Shown: positions 38,310 to 49,659, counted from the stretch's first letter. The stretch: 64,000 nt of DNA from Rhizobium phaseoli (GCF_003985125.1 NZ_ML133567.1:425331-489330); one strand, 5' to 3'. The notes: generated by a model not told the origin, from the letters alone. Made by a program: numbers and translations.

Positions 38310-40096
38310 GCGGCTGGATCCAGCGGCAGGGCGAGGATGAAGCGCGCGCCGAGCACCTCGCCGCTGTCGGCGTCGGTGATGTTCTCTGCTCTGAGCGATC
38401 CGCCATGCGCCTCGGCGATCTGGCGGCTGATCGAAAGGCCGAGGCCCGAGTTCTGGCCGAAGCCTTCCGATTCCGGCCGGTCGGTATAGAAGCGCTCGAA
38501 GATACGGTCGATATTCTCCGCCTGGATGCCGGGACCGTTGTCTTCGATCGTGGTGACGCAGCGCGACCGTGTCCGCATCAGCCGCACGGTGATCTTGCCG
38601 TCTTTTTCGGGGACAAAGGAGCGGGCATTCTCGATCAGATTGGTGACGATCTGGCCGATGCGCAGATCGTGACCGTTGACGAGGAAGCGTGTCTTGACGT
38701 TGGGCTTGCGTTCGATCGAATAGGCGATTTCCACCTGCTTCTTGCTGCCCCGGATCTGGCGCGACACCTCGATCAGATCGCGCAGCAGCACTTCCATGTC
38801 GATGGAGGCGGCATCGACGCGCGCGAGCTCGGCGTCGAGGCGCGAGGCATCGGAAATATCGCTGATCAGGCGGTCGAGACGGCGCACGTCGTGCTGGATG
38901 ACATCCAGCAGCCGTTTCTTGGAATCCTCGGACTTCGCCAGCGGCAAGGTTTCGACGGCGCTGCGCAGCGAGGTCAGCGGATTCTTGAGCTCGTGGCTGA
39001 CATCGGCTGCAAAGCTTTCGATTGCATCAATGCGGTCGTAAAGCGCTGTTGTCATCTCGCGCAATGCAATGGAAAGATTGCCGATTTCATCCTGGCGAGC
39101 GGAAAAATCAGGGATCTCCTCACGCGCCTTGGCGCCGCGACGCACGCGGATGGCGGCGGCCGAAAGGCGGCGCAGCGGATTGGCGATCGTCGACGACAGC
39201 ACCAGCGAAAGCAGCACGTTGACAAGCGTCGCGACACCGAAGACACGCATGATGGCAAGCCGTTCGGCATGCACGATATTGTCGATGTCGCCTGCCTGCG
39301 TCGATAGGAGCAGCACGCCGAGCACGGCGCGGAAACGCTGGATCGGCACGGCGACGGAAACGATGAGTTCGCCTTTCTCCGTGGTGCGCACGACTGCGCC
39401 GCGGACACCGGTCAGGGCGTTCATCACTTCGGGATAGATCGAGCCGTCGCCGCCCGGCGCTTCCTTATAGAGCGGCAGATTGCCGGGCTGCAGCGCCTTG
39501 TTGAACAGGGTGGCGAACCAATCGCTCCAGGTCTGCTTCTCCTCCTCGACCGGCGGCAGGTCGAAGCGCAGCACCTGGCCACGTGAATAAAGGTGACGCG
39601 AATCGAGCAGCAGATTGGCATCGGCATCGAAGATGCGCGCGCGCGTGCGCGTCGGAGAGATCAGCCGGCGCAGCACGGGGGCGACCTTCTCGGGATCGAT
39701 CGGAAACTCCAGGTCCTCGTCGTTCGGCACCGGGGTGATGCTCTGGCCGGCCTGTAGCTCGAGCAGCTTCTGCGGATCGATGGTGATCGAATTCGTATCG
39801 ACCGATGCGGAGGCCGAAACGGCGCCGGCGATGATCTCGCCCTGCGTCAACAGGCTTTCGGCGCGGGCGTCGATCAGGCCTTCGCGAAACTGGTTGAGAT
39901 AGAGGATGCCGCCGACGAGCACCACCAGCGCGACCAGATTGAAAAACAGGATGCGCCGAGTCAGGCTCGAAAACACGGCATTGCCGAAGATCCGGCGGAT
40001 CAGCGTGAAGGGATGCGACCAACGGCGGCCTCGGACGCGACGGGTGCTCACGCCCTCCGCATCGTCCAGATCCCTTTCCTGCACCAACTGTGCCAA
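38306..40096 (-). CDS. chvG: ChvG/ExoS sensor histidine kinase
   Basis: A 596-residue membrane kinase. The N-terminal cytoplasmic stretch RRWSHPFTLIRRIFGNAVFS is followed by a membrane helix at 50-67 and a periplasmic sensor of about 200 residues. A second helix lies around 285-303, then HAMP and HisKA with His368 in SFAADVSHELKNPLTSLRS. The HATPase motifs are IVTNLIENARSF, IEDNGPGI and GLGLSISRQIAEAHGG. It pairs with ChvI to sense acid and envelope stress and controls exopolysaccharide, motility and symbiosis in Sinorhizobium and Agrobacterium. In Sinorhizobium the periplasmic repressor ExoR, not encoded here, holds it inactive. Confidence 0.95.
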   Translation of the reverse strand: MAQLVQERDLDDAEGVSTRRVRGRRWSHPFTLIRRIFGNAVFSSLTRRILFFNLVALVVLVGGILYLNQFREGLIDARAESLLTQGEIIAGAVSASASVDTNSITIDPQKLLELQAGQSITPVPNDEDLEFPIDPEKVAPVLRRLISPTRTRARIFDADANLLLDSRHLYSRGQVLRFDLPPVEEEKQTWSDWFATLFNKALQPGNLPLYKEAPGGDGSIYPEVMNALTGVRGAVVRTTEKGELIVSVAVPIQRFRAVLGVLLLSTQAGDIDNIVHAERLAIMRVFGVATLVNVLLSLVLSSTIANPLRRLSAAAIRVRRGAKAREEIPDFSARQDEIGNLSIALREMTTALYDRIDAIESFAADVSHELKNPLTSLRSAVETLPLAKSEDSKKRLLDVIQHDVRRLDRLISDISDASRLDAELARVDAASIDMEVLLRDLIEVSRQIRGSKKQVEIAYSIERKPNVKTRFLVNGHDLRIGQIVTNLIENARSFVPEKDGKITVRLMRTRSRCVTTIEDNGPGIQAENIDRIFERFYTDRPESEGFGQNSGLGLSISRQIAEAHGGSLRAENITDADSGEVLGARFILALPLDPAA

Positions 40097-40174
40097 TGAC
40101 AGGCCCTTTCAAAGGGCGGGGCCGGATGACCGGCCCGCAACCCTCAACTATGTCTCGCGCCGCGCCGGCTGGGC

Positions 40175-40912
40175 TCAGGCTGCTTCGCGGAAGCGGTATC
40201 CCACTCCGTAGAGCGTTTCAATCATATCAAAATCGGTATCGACCATCTTGAATTTCTTGCGCAGCCGCTTGATGTGGCTGTCGATCGTCCGGTCGTCAAC
40301 ATAAACCTGTTCGTCATAGGCGGCGTCCATCAGCGCATCGCGGCTCTTGACGACGCCCGGGCGCTGCGCCAGCGAATGCAGGATCAGGAACTCGGTCACC
40401 GTCAGCGTCACGGCCTCACCCTTCCAGGTGCAGGTATGGCGCTCCTGGTCCATGACCAGCTGGCCACGCTCCAGCGAACGGGCCTGCTGCACGGCGCCGG
40501 CCTTCGGCGCGCCGCTGGGGCTCGTGCCGCCGGCGGCCGCGGCTTCGCGGCTCGAAGCGCGACGCAGCACGGCGCGCACCCGCTCCACCAGCAGGCGCTG
40601 CGAAAACGGTTTGGTGATGAAATCGTCGGCGCCCATCTTCAGGCCGAACAGCTCATCGATCTCTTCATCCTTGGAGGTGAGAAAGATGACGGGAATATCC
40701 GACTTCTGCCGCAGGCGGCGCAACAGCTCCATGCCGTCCATGCGCGGCATCTTGATATCGAAGATCGCCAGTTGCGGCGGTCGCGCCAGCAGCCCGTCGA
40801 GCGCCGAAGCACCGTCCGTATAGGTCTCGACCTTATATCCTTCGGCCTCCAGTGCGATCGACACCGAGGTGAGGATGTTGCGGTCGTCGTCAACGAGCGC
40901 GATTGTCGGCAT
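40175..40912 (-). CDS. chvI: ChvI response regulator (OmpR type)
   Basis: A 245-residue regulator. The receiver domain begins [20 protein letters not shown], with phospho-Asp52 in [15 protein letters not shown] and the conserved Lys in [12 protein letters not shown] linker (about 125-145) leads to an OmpR winged helix with [19 protein letters not shown] and a final [15 protein letters not shown]. It is the partner of ChvG, encoded 78 bp downstream. I choose the ATG at 40912, matching characterised homologues; the open frame extends 49 codons upstream. Confidence 0.96.
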   Translation of the reverse strand: MPTIALVDDDRNILTSVSIALEAEGYKVETYTDGASALDGLLARPPQLAIFDIKMPRMDGMELLRRLRQKSDIPVIFLTSKDEEIDELFGLKMGADDFITKPFSQRLLVERVRAVLRRASSREAAAAGGTSPSGAPKAGAVQQARSLERGQLVMDQERHTCTWKGEAVTLTVTEFLILHSLAQRPGVVKSRDALMDAAYDEQVYVDDRTIDSHIKRLRKKFKMVDTDFDMIETLYGVGYRFREAA

Positions 40913-41096
40913 GGTGTTGGTCTCCATCATCGGTGCGCAATCTCCCGGATTTTCGTCGTCCCCAGGCGGTCTCAGTGACCGGATGCGCTTATGGAGGATA
41001 AAGGTGGAACAAATTGTGGCAAAGATAAAGGGGAGGATTGTCGCAAAATTTCCCGACAATCTGAGGTGGCGCGTCGAATGGTTGCAACGGGGCTTC

Positions 41097-41110
41097 TTAA
41101 AACGATTTAA
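41097..41110. promoter_or_regulatory. CG-centred operator-like site 1 upstream of pckA
   Basis: TTAAAACGATTTAA is an imperfect dyad centred on CG at 41103/41104, in the 339-bp chvI-pckA intergenic region and about 145 bp before the pckA ATG. CG-centred dyads are typical of LacI-family operators, and rhizobial pckA is known to be controlled by the LacI-type regulator PckR. The assignment is inferred. Confidence 0.5.
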
Positions 41111-41126
41111 AACGGAAGGCCAAAAT

Positions 41127-41140
41127 TTAAATCGATTAAT
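41127..41140. promoter_or_regulatory. CG-centred operator-like site 2 upstream of pckA
   Basis: TTAAATCGATTAAT is a second CG-centred dyad with a perfect AATCGATT core. Its centre is 30 bp, about three helical turns, from the first site, so two dimers would bind the same face of DNA. The rest of the 40913-41251 region is AT-rich beyond about 41090 and must also hold the divergent chvI and pckA promoters. Confidence 0.5.
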
Positions 41141-41251
41141 TGTTTGATATTACTAATCTTTCTGGATTTTAATCCCTTGTGTTTTAAAATTTCTGCCCTT
41201 ATTTTCGCGGTCAGTTTTAACGGCAACGCGCCTGAGCGAAGGGAAGTAGCC

Positions 41252-42862
<1,611 letters not shown>

Positions 42863-42900
42863 GCTCAACCCGTCTGAAGACAAAGTCTTTGACTCACGTG

Positions 42901-42932
42901 AAACCCGGCATCGCAGGATTGCCGGGTTTTTC
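42901..42932 (+). terminator. Rho-independent terminator of pckA
   Basis: AAACCCGGCA and TGCCGGGTTT form the stem around a short loop, followed by TTCC after a T-run, 39 bp after the pckA stop. Confidence 0.88.
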
Positions 42933-42983
42933 CGATGCCGGCTGATATTTTCAACGGGCTGCCGATATGAGATAGAACGCCGC

Positions 42984-43421
42984 ATGGCCAGCGACGCGCT
43001 CTATATCGACGACAGGATCACCATCGCAGGATGGGAGCTGACGGAACAGTTCGTTCTGGCGGGCGGCCCCGGCGGGCAGAACGTCAACAAGGTCTCGACC
43101 GCAGTCCAGCTGTTCTTCAATATCCCGAATTCGCCTTCGCTTAATGATCGCGTCAAGGCCAATGCGATCAAGCTCGCTGGCCGGCGTATGTCGAAGGATG
43201 GCGTGCTGATGATCGAGGCAAGCCGCTTTCGCAGCCAGGATCGCAACCGTGAGGACGCGCGCGAACGGCTGAAGGAACTGATTCTGGAGGCCGCCAAGCC
43301 GCCGCCGCCGCCGCGCAAGAAGACCAAGCCGACCAAAGGCTCGGTCGAGCGCCGTCTGAAGGAAAAATCCGGCCGCTCGGAAGTCAAGAAAATGCGCGGC
43401 CGCCCCGGCGGCGGCGACTGA
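42984..43421 (+). CDS. arfB: ArfB (YaeJ) ribosome-rescue peptidyl-tRNA hydrolase
   Basis: A 145-residue stand-alone GGQ-domain protein. FVLAGGPGGQNVNKVSTAV contains the catalytic GGQ that enters the peptidyl-transferase centre. The C-terminal basic tail, with RKKTKPTKGSVERRLKEKSG and RSEVKKMRG, is the part that occupies the empty mRNA channel of stalled ribosomes. It releases peptides from non-stop complexes independently of tmRNA. The stop is 1 nt from the alkB ATG, so the two are co-translated. Confidence 0.93.
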   Translation: MASDALYIDDRITIAGWELTEQFVLAGGPGGQNVNKVSTAVQLFFNIPNSPSLNDRVKANAIKLAGRRMSKDGVLMIEASRFRSQDRNREDARERLKELILEAAKPPPPPRKKTKPTKGSVERRLKEKSGRSEVKKMRGRPGGGD

Positions 43422-43422
43422 C

Positions 43423-44034
43423 ATGCCCGAACTGTCGAACGGTGTCCGCCATCTGCCTGAATATCTCGACCGGTCGCGTCAGGAAGCGCTGGTCGAGGTG
43501 ATCCGTGCCGTGGTCGCCGAGGCGCCGCTCTTCGTGCCCGTTATGCCAGGCACCGGCAAGCCGATGTCGGTGCGCATGACCAATTGCGGGCCGCTCGGCT
43601 GGGTGACGGATAAGGAACGCGGCTATCGTTATCAGCCGACCCATCCTGTCACCGGCAGGCCCTGGCCTGCCATGCCGCAGCAACTGCTCGAGATCTGGAA
43701 CGACGTTGCCGGTTACGAGCCGCCACCGGAGGCCTGTCTCGTCAATTTCTATTCCGACGAGGCCCGCATGGGCCTGCATCAGGATAAGGACGAGCGCAAC
43801 CTGCAGGCCCCCGTCGTCTCGATCTCGCTCGGCAGCAGCTGTCTCTTTCGCGTCGGCGGTCTGAACCGCAATGATCGCACGCTATCTTTCAAACTGTCGA
43901 GCGGCGATCTGGTCGTGCTGGGCGGCGAGGGCAGGCTGTGTTTCCACGGCGTCGACCGTATCCATCCGGCAACATCGACACTGCTGAAGAATGGCGGCCG
44001 CATCAATCTGACGCTGCGCCGCGTCAATCCATGA
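43423..44034 (+). CDS. alkB: AlkB-type 2-oxoglutarate/Fe(II) DNA dioxygenase
   Basis: A 203-residue dioxygenase that removes methyl lesions (1-meA, 3-meC) from DNA or RNA. The iron ligands lie in MGLHQDKDERN (HxD) and in the downstream histidine of GVDRIHPATS. RINLTLRRVNP at the C-terminus is the conserved 2-oxoglutarate-binding RxNxTxR motif. CLVNFYSDEARMGLHQD is the family block. It is expressed with arfB. No adaptive-response gene (ada) is nearby, so control by Ada is not indicated. Confidence 0.94.
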   Translation: MPELSNGVRHLPEYLDRSRQEALVEVIRAVVAEAPLFVPVMPGTGKPMSVRMTNCGPLGWVTDKERGYRYQPTHPVTGRPWPAMPQQLLEIWNDVAGYEPPPEACLVNFYSDEARMGLHQDKDERNLQAPVVSISLGSSCLFRVGGLNRNDRTLSFKLSSGDLVVLGGEGRLCFHGVDRIHPATSTLLKNGGRINLTLRRVNP

Positions 44035-44055
44035 ACCGCCGACTATAATAGCCTG

Positions 44056-45051
44056 CTATAGTTTTCGCAGCGCCACCTGCTCGATCAGATGATCCTTGCC
44101 TTTTTTCAGAATGAGATCGGCGCGCGGCCGCGTCGGCAGGATGTTCTGGCGCAGGTTTTTCAGGTTGATATTCGTCCACAGATCCGCTGCGATATCGAGA
44201 GCTTCCGCATCGCTGATAGAGGCATAGCGATGGAAGTAAGAGTTCGGATCGCGGAAGGCGGTCTCCCGCAGCCGCATGAAGCGCGTAACGTACCAGTTAT
44301 GAATCTGGTCTTCCGCCGCATCGATATAGATCGAGAAGTCGAAGAAGTCGGACACCATGGGCACGATCTTGCCGTCGGCCGGCAGGTCTCGTGATTGCAG
44401 CACATTGATGCCCTCGAAGATCAGGATGTCTGGCCGGTCGACGATCTTGTACTCGTCCGGCAACACGTCGTAGACGAGGTGTGAATAGCAGGGCGCCTGC
44501 ACGTCCGGCCGGCCGGCCTTGATCGCTGATAGGAAGCGAAGGATGGCGGCCGTGTCGTAACTCTCAGGAAAACCCTTGCGCTGCATCAGCTTTTCCCGCT
44601 GCAGCACGGCGTTCGGATGCAGGAAGCCGTCGGTGGTGATGAGATCGACCTTCGGGCTGGAGGGCCAGCGCCCCAGGAGCTCCTTGAGGATACGGGCGGT
44701 GGTCGATTTTCCCACCGCGACCGAGCCGGCGATGCCGATGACGAAAGGTGTCTTCGTTACGTCGGAGAGGCTGAGGAAGCGGTTGCGCTGTTCGAACAGT
44801 AGCTGCGATGATTCGACATGCGCCGACAGCAGCCGCGACAGCGACAGATAGATGCGCCGGACCTCATCGAGATCGATCGGGTCGCCCATCGAACGCAGCC
44901 GCTTGACCTCGTCGCTGGTCAGCGTCAGCGGCGTGTCGGCGCGGAATTTCGCCCATTGTTCGGAAGAGAAGAAGTGGTAGGGCGAATAGGATTCCGACTG
45001 GAAGTGATCCAATGTTTCCGGCACCCCGATGATCTCAGTCGCGATACTCAT
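44056..45051 (-). CDS. coaA: Pantothenate kinase type I CoaA
   Basis: A 331-residue P-loop kinase that phosphorylates pantothenate, the first committed step to CoA. Walker A is [35 protein letters not shown] follows, and [16 protein letters not shown] and [11 protein letters not shown] are family blocks. The ATG overlaps the hisE stop by 4 nt, so it is translationally coupled to the end of the his cluster. coaE, for the last CoA step, is elsewhere in the window (3990-4601). Confidence 0.96.
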   Translation of the reverse strand: MSIATEIIGVPETLDHFQSESYSPYHFFSSEQWAKFRADTPLTLTSDEVKRLRSMGDPIDLDEVRRIYLSLSRLLSAHVESSQLLFEQRNRFLSLSDVTKTPFVIGIAGSVAVGKSTTARILKELLGRWPSSPKVDLITTDGFLHPNAVLQREKLMQRKGFPESYDTAAILRFLSAIKAGRPDVQAPCYSHLVYDVLPDEYKIVDRPDILIFEGINVLQSRDLPADGKIVPMVSDFFDFSIYIDAAEDQIHNWYVTRFMRLRETAFRDPNSYFHRYASISDAEALDIAADLWTNINLKNLRQNILPTRPRADLILKKGKDHLIEQVALRKL

Positions 45052-45371
45052 GAACTCTGCCGATTGGCCTTTTCCTTGAGACCGGACTGCGCGGTTCTGC
45101 GCTCGAGTTCGGCCATGACATTCTCTAACGGTATTTCAGCAATCTTCAATACGACCAATAGGTGATAGAGCACGTCGGCGGCTTCATAGGTCAGATTGTC
45201 ATGGTCGCCGGTCACCGCCGCCATCACGGCTTCGATCGCCTCCTCGCCAAGCTTCTTTGCCGCTTTGGGCTGGCCGCCGGCCACGAGTTTCGCCGTCCAG
45301 GACTGCTCCGGCGAGGCCTTCGATCGCTCGTCAACGATCCTTTCGAGATCGGCAAGGGAAAATCCGCTCAT
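45048..45371 (-). CDS. hisE: Phosphoribosyl-ATP pyrophosphatase HisE
   Basis: A 107-residue all-helical MazG-fold pyrophosphatase for histidine synthesis. SFTA-like sequence is seen as [20 protein letters not shown], followed by [16 protein letters not shown] and [15 protein letters not shown], the metal-binding glutamate/aspartate helices. It hydrolyses PR-ATP to PR-AMP. The start ATG at 45371 is 17 bp from the hisF stop. Confidence 0.95.
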   Translation of the reverse strand: MSGFSLADLERIVDERSKASPEQSWTAKLVAGGQPKAAKKLGEEAIEAVMAAVTGDHDNLTYEAADVLYHLLVVLKIAEIPLENVMAELERRTAQSGLKEKANRQSS

Positions 45372-45388
45372 ATGTCCGCTTTCAAGCC

Positions 45389-46177
45389 TCAGTCGAGACG
45401 CATGTCGATGCCGCACTTCGACATATAGTGTTTCGCCTCGCTGACGGAATAGGTGCCGAAGTGGAAGATCGAGGCGGCGAGCACCGCATTGGCATGGCCT
45501 TCCTTCACTCCGGCGACGAGATCGTCGAGGTCGCCGACACCGCCGGAGGCGATGACGGGCACCCGCACCGCGTCGGCAATCGCCCGGGTCAGTTCCAGGT
45601 CGTAGCCGACCTTGGTGCCGTCGCGGTCCATCGACGTGACCAAGAGTTCTCCCGCGCCGCGCGCCACCATCTTCTGGGCGAATTCGATGGCGTCGATGCC
45701 CGTCGCGTTGCGGCCGCCATGCGTGTAGATTTCCCAGGCGCTGAGATTGTCGCCGTCGACCGCCTGCGTGAGCCTGCGCTTGGCGTCGATCGAGACGACG
45801 ATGCACTGGTCGCCGAACTTGTCGGCCGCTTCAGTGACGAAGTCTGGATTACTGACCGCTGCCGAATTGATCGACACCTTGTCGGCGCCGCAGAGCAGCA
45901 GTTTGCGAATATCGGCGATGGCGCGTACCCCGCCGCCGACCGTCAGCGGCATGAAGCACTGATCGGCCGTGCGCGACACGACATCGAAGATCGTTTCGCG
46001 ATTGTCCGATGACGCGGTGATGTCGAGGAAGCAGAGCTCGTCGGCGCCGGCCGCATCATAGGCTTTCGCCGCTTCGACGGGATCGCCGGCATCGACGAGA
46101 TTAAGGAAGTTGACGCCCTTGACGACACGGCCGTCCTTGACGTCGAGACAGGGGATGACGCGGGCCTTGAGGGTCAT
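45389..46177 (-). CDS. hisF: Imidazole glycerol phosphate synthase subunit HisF (cyclase)
   Basis: A 262-residue TIM barrel. [19 protein letters not shown] holds the catalytic Asp and [15 protein letters not shown] follows. [17 protein letters not shown] and [12 protein letters not shown] are the phosphate-binding repeats, and [19 protein letters not shown] carries the second catalytic Asp. It uses ammonia from HisH to make IGP and AICAR. The ATG overlaps the hisA stop by 1 nt. Confidence 0.97.
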   Translation of the reverse strand: MTLKARVIPCLDVKDGRVVKGVNFLNLVDAGDPVEAAKAYDAAGADELCFLDITASSDNRETIFDVVSRTADQCFMPLTVGGGVRAIADIRKLLLCGADKVSINSAAVSNPDFVTEAADKFGDQCIVVSIDAKRRLTQAVDGDNLSAWEIYTHGGRNATGIDAIEFAQKMVARGAGELLVTSMDRDGTKVGYDLELTRAIADAVRVPVIASGGVGDLDDLVAGVKEGHANAVLAASIFHFGTYSVSEAKHYMSKCGIDMRLD

Positions 46178-46923
46178 TACGCAGTCTCCTTGGCCCTGCT
46201 GGCCTTGATCAGCGCCAGCGCTTCCTTAGGGTCGATACGGCCGTCATAGAGTGCCCGGCCCGAAATCGCTCCTTCGAGCTTGCCTGCATCTGGTTCCAGC
46301 ATGCGTCTGACGTCGTCGAGCGAGGCAAGACCGCCGGAGGCGATGACGGGAATGGAGACGGCACCGGCAAGTTCCAGCGTCGAAGCCCAATTGATGCCGG
46401 CGAGGATGCCGTCACGGTCGATATCGGTGTAGATGATCGCGGCGACGCCGGCGCCTTCGAATTTCTGGGCGAGCTCGATGACGCCGAGTTCGGACGCCTC
46501 CGCCCAGCCTTCGACCGCCACCTTGCCGCCCTTGGCGTCGATGCCGACGGCGACCTGACCAGGAAATTTCCGGCAGGCCTCGATGACCAGATCAGGATTT
46601 CTGACCGCCACCGTACCGAGAATGACGCGCCGCAGCCCGCGCGCGAGCCACGCCTCGATATGATCGAGCGTGCGGATGCCGCCGCCGAGCTGTACCGGAT
46701 TTTTCGTCGCCTTCAGGATTGCCTCGACGGCGTCGCCATTGGCCGAATGTCCCGCAAAGGCGCCGTCGAGATCGACCACATGCAGCCACTCGAAACCCTG
46801 CTCTTCGAAGGATTTCGCCTGGGCGGCCGGATCGGTGTTGTAGACCGTTGCCTGCTGCATGTCGCCGAGCTTCAGGCGGACGCATTGGCCGCCCTTCAGA
46901 TCGATCGCGGGAAAAAGGATCAT
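46177..46923 (-). CDS. hisA: ProFAR isomerase HisA
   Basis: A 248-residue TIM barrel homologous to His[21 protein letters not shown] has the catalytic aspartate. [11 protein letters not shown] and [17 protein letters not shown] are diagnostic, as is the second half [16 protein letters not shown]. It isomerises ProFAR to PRFAR. I take the ATG at 46923; the frame continues 15 codons upstream without family sequence. Just upstream is the unknown membrane protein gene at 46929-47486. Confidence 0.97.
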   Translation of the reverse strand: MILFPAIDLKGGQCVRLKLGDMQQATVYNTDPAAQAKSFEEQGFEWLHVVDLDGAFAGHSANGDAVEAILKATKNPVQLGGGIRTLDHIEAWLARGLRRVILGTVAVRNPDLVIEACRKFPGQVAVGIDAKGGKVAVEGWAEASELGVIELAQKFEGAGVAAIIYTDIDRDGILAGINWASTLELAGAVSIPVIASGGLASLDDVRRMLEPDAGKLEGAISGRALYDGRIDPKEALALIKASRAKETA

Positions 46924-46928
46924 GTCGT

Positions 46929-47486
46929 CTACGTCCGTAAAGTGGTCGATACCATCAGCGCATTCCACGCATCTACGATATCCGAGCGGAAAAAGACAGC
47001 GGCAATGGCGGCCGCGCCGAAAAGCAGAAGCAGCAGCAGGGTGACGGTGAAACCGGCGCTAACCTGGCGCCAGAAGCCGAGGCGCCGCTTCATTGATTTC
47101 TCGATGTCGCGCACCTGCCGCAGCGCCTGGCTGTTGACGGCGCCGAGCCGGATTTCCGGCTCCATCGCCTCCACATAGGTCTCGGCATAACTGGCAAGGA
47201 TCTGCGAGGCGCGGTCGCGCAGCGTATTGCGCAGGTCGGTCGAGAGATAATTGCCGGAGACGGCGGCAAGCTCGGCCTCGTTGGGCGACCGGCCGGCATT
47301 GCGCTTGCGGTAGCTGAGCACGAAGTCGCGCTTCTGCCGCTCATAGAGGGCATAGGCAAGCAGGCCGATCAGATCATCCTCGCCGTCGATATAAAATTCC
47401 AGCACGGCTTCAGTGATGTCGGCGGCGTTGATGCCGTTGGCGCGCAGCTGCGAATTCTCGTTGCCGGCAAGGAATTCGTGGATCAT
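46929..47486 (-). CDS. Unknown tail-anchored protein inside the his cluster
   Basis: A 185-residue protein I do not recognise. Residues 1-135 are soluble and helical with an acidic N-terminal half ([20 protein letters not shown], then [20 protein letters not shown]). A basic stretch ([12 protein letters not shown]) precedes one strong membrane helix ([19 protein letters not shown]), and about 18 residues follow it. With no signal peptide it should be a C-terminally anchored inner-membrane protein facing the cytoplasm. Its ATG overlaps the stop of the small upstream ORF by 4 nt and its stop is 5 nt from hisA. Codon use is like its neighbours. Confidence 0.7.
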   Translation of the reverse strand: MIHEFLAGNENSQLRANGINAADITEAVLEFYIDGEDDLIGLLAYALYERQKRDFVLSYRKRNAGRSPNEAELAAVSGNYLSTDLRNTLRDRASQILASYAETYVEAMEPEIRLGAVNSQALRQVRDIEKSMKRRLGFWRQVSAGFTVTLLLLLLFGAAAIAAVFFRSDIVDAWNALMVSTTLRT

Positions 47487-47665
47487 CGGTCCAGCCTTTC
47501 TGTCAGCGCCCTGGCGGCTTTGGACAGTGCTTTCCGGTGAATGGCTTCATCGACACGGCGGATGATCGTTCCATCGGGAAGCCGGAGGTCCGAGAAGGGC
47601 GGCACGCCCTCCCTGGAAGGTCTCAGCCTATAGAACACCTTGCCTGATTTCCGCGAAGACGGCAT
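47483..47665 (-). CDS. Unknown small basic protein inside the his cluster
   Basis: A 60-residue basic protein (SSRKSGKVFYRLRPSREG, then RLPDGTIIRRVDEAIHRKAL). The ATG at 47665 has AGGAG about 8 bases upstream; an in-frame GTG at 47674 is the alternative. The stop overlaps the next ORF (ATGA), which argues that both are translated. No known domain is visible. It could form a translational unit with the tail-anchored protein. Confidence 0.6.
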   Translation of the reverse strand: MPSSRKSGKVFYRLRPSREGVPPFSDLRLPDGTIIRRVDEAIHRKALSKAARALTERLDR

Positions 47666-47717
47666 CGAGCGCACTCCTGTTCCACGGTTTCCATAAAGGA
47701 AAAATAAGGCGGCGGTA

Positions 47718-48368
47718 TTACGGGTTCCAGCGCAGGAAATTGGCGATCAGGGCGAGGCCGAGCTTCTGGCTCTTTTCCGGGTGAAACTGAGCGCCCACCA
47801 TGTTGTCGCGCCCGACAAGAGCCGTCATCGGCCCACCATAATCGACCGTCGCAATGACGTCGCCGGCATTTTCGGCGGCGAGATGGTAGGAGTGCACGAA
47901 ATAGGCGTGCAGCCCTTGCGCCCCCGTCGGAATGCCGTCGAAGAGCGGGTGTTCACGCTTCAGATCCAGCGTGTTCCAGCCGATCTGTGGAATTTTCAGC
48001 GCGGGATCGTCAGGCGTCATCTCAATGACGTCACCGGGGATCCAGCCGAAGCCCTGCGTCACCGTCTTCTCGAGGCCGCGCGAGGACATGAGCTGCATGC
48101 CGACGCAGATGCCGAGGAACGGCCGCCCCTTCTTTTCGACAGCCTCGATCAGCACCTCGGCCATGCCGGGCACGGCATCGAGGCCGCGCCGGCAATCGGC
48201 ATAGGCGCCGACACCAGGAAGCACGATGCGATCGGCGCTAGCAACATCCTCGGCCTTGTCGGTGAGATCGATCTGCGCGTCGATGCCCGCCTCGCGCGCG
48301 GCCCGCTCAAAAGCCTTGGTGGCCGAACGCAGATTGCCGGAACCATAGTCGATAATTGCGACGCGCAT
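47718..48368 (-). CDS. hisH: Imidazole glycerol phosphate synthase subunit HisH (glutaminase)
   Basis: A 216-residue class I glutamine amidotransferase. [16 protein letters not shown] is at the N-terminus, the nucleophile cysteine is in [17 protein letters not shown], and the His-Glu pair is in [14 protein letters not shown]. It supplies ammonia to HisF. It is separated from hisA by two unknown genes and follows the DUF2628 gene by 2 nt. Confidence 0.97.
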   Translation of the reverse strand: MRVAIIDYGSGNLRSATKAFERAAREAGIDAQIDLTDKAEDVASADRIVLPGVGAYADCRRGLDAVPGMAEVLIEAVEKKGRPFLGICVGMQLMSSRGLEKTVTQGFGWIPGDVIEMTPDDPALKIPQIGWNTLDLKREHPLFDGIPTGAQGLHAYFVHSYHLAAENAGDVIATVDYGGPMTALVGRDNMVGAQFHPEKSQKLGLALIANFLRWNP

Positions 48369-48370
48369 CG

Positions 48371-48853
48371 TCAGCGTCCTCCATCAAAACCAAAGAGACC
48401 AAGCGATGTCGCCTGGCCATGCGGGCCGTTCGGTCGGGTCTTGTTCTCCCAGCCCGGGGCGGCGGTGTCGGTATCGGGCTGGACCGCCTTGTCGGAGAAG
48501 TAGACGTCTTCGGCAATGCCGATCGTGTCGGCCGCAATGAGCGCGTCTTCGTTCCAGCCCTTGCCGGCGAGGGTGCGAATACGGAGGTTCTGGCCCTCGA
48601 GACCGACCAACAGATTCACGCCCAGCGTGATTGCCGCTCCCGCCGACCAGAGACCCGGTTCGTCCATCAGCACGCCGCCGATTGCCTGCATCAGGAAGGC
48701 CGCCGCCGCGTATAGCCACAGCCGATGGACCAGCAGCCAGACCCATGGAAACAGCAAACCGAGCCATGTGAAGCCGTCGCGGATCACCCGCGTCTCGTCA
48801 AGGCGAGTGCCTGCGCTGCCGGGCGGCGTCAGGAAAATATAGCTGGCTGTCAT
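48371..48853 (-). CDS. DUF2628 membrane protein
   Basis: A 160-residue protein with two or three hydrophobic helices ([34 protein letters not shown] and [18 protein letters not shown]) and a cytoplasmic C-terminus containing [20 protein letters not shown]. This pattern, including the GF.W..FF/FP.W.L.H.LW stretch, is DUF2628. The function is unknown; in rhizobia it is regularly found between hisB and hisH. The ATG at 48853 is chosen, with a purine-rich GGGAGC upstream. It is 22 bp from hisB. Confidence 0.85.
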   Translation of the reverse strand: MTASYIFLTPPGSAGTRLDETRVIRDGFTWLGLLFPWVWLLVHRLWLYAAAAFLMQAIGGVLMDEPGLWSAGAAITLGVNLLVGLEGQNLRIRTLAGKGWNEDALIAADTIGIAEDVYFSDKAVQPDTDTAAPGWENKTRPNGPHGQATSLGLFGFDGGR

Positions 48854-48875
48854 TGTCGCCGCTCCCTTGAGAGGC

Positions 48876-49484
48876 TCAGACGAGCGTGCCCTTGGTCGAG
48901 GGAACGCGGCCCGCCTGTCTCGGATCGATCTCTGTCGCCGTGCGCAATGCGCGGGCGACGGCCTTGAAGCATGTCTCGGCAATGTGGTGGTTGTTGGCGC
49001 CATAATGATTGAGGATATGCAAGGTGATGCCGGCATTCTGGGCGAGCGCCTGGAAGAATTCGCGGACGAGTTCGGTGTCGAAGGTGCCGATCTTCGGCGC
49101 GCTGAAGGCGACGTTCCAGACGAGGAACGGCCGGCCGGAAAGATCGACCGCTGCCTTCGTCATCGTCTCGTCCATGGCAAGGTCGATCGAGGCATAGCGG
49201 GTGATGCCGCGCCGGTCGCCGAGCGCCTTGGAGATCGCCTGGCCGATCGCAATGCCGGTATCCTCGACCGTGTGATGGTCGTCGATATGCAGGTCGCCCT
49301 TGGCCTCGATCTCCATGTCGATGAGGGAATGCCGCGCAAGCTGGTCGAGCATATGATCGAAGAAGCCGACGCCGGTCGAAATCTTCGATTTGCCGGTGCC
49401 GTCGAGATTGACGGAAACCGAAATCGAGGTCTCGTTGGTCTTGCGGGAAACGCTCCCCGCGCGGCTTGCTGCGGTCTCGGCCAT
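48876..49484 (-). CDS. hisB: Imidazoleglycerol-phosphate dehydratase HisB
   Basis: A 202-residue stand-alone IGPD (not fused to the phosphatase). [19 protein letters not shown] and [18 protein letters not shown] carry the Mn-binding histidines, repeated later in [18 protein letters not shown]. It dehydrates IGP to imidazole-acetol phosphate. The ATG at 49484 is the first gene of the leftward his cluster, divergent from hslV across 175 bp, which must hold both promoters. Confidence 0.97.
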   Translation of the reverse strand: MAETAASRAGSVSRKTNETSISVSVNLDGTGKSKISTGVGFFDHMLDQLARHSLIDMEIEAKGDLHIDDHHTVEDTGIAIGQAISKALGDRRGITRYASIDLAMDETMTKAAVDLSGRPFLVWNVAFSAPKIGTFDTELVREFFQALAQNAGITLHILNHYGANNHHIAETCFKAVARALRTATEIDPRQAGRVPSTKGTLV

Positions 49485-49659
49485 TTGGCCCTCCATCGGA
49501 ATAAGGCCGTTCCTTATCAGGCGCATCGGCAAATATCCAGAAGCCGAGGAAGAGAAAAGCCGGCCCATTTGCAATCGGCTCCGGCCTGCTTACATAGGGC
49601 TCAACAAGGCCGATGTGCGGTCGAGGTAAAAGCCCGCGTGATGGGCAGACAGGTGTTTT

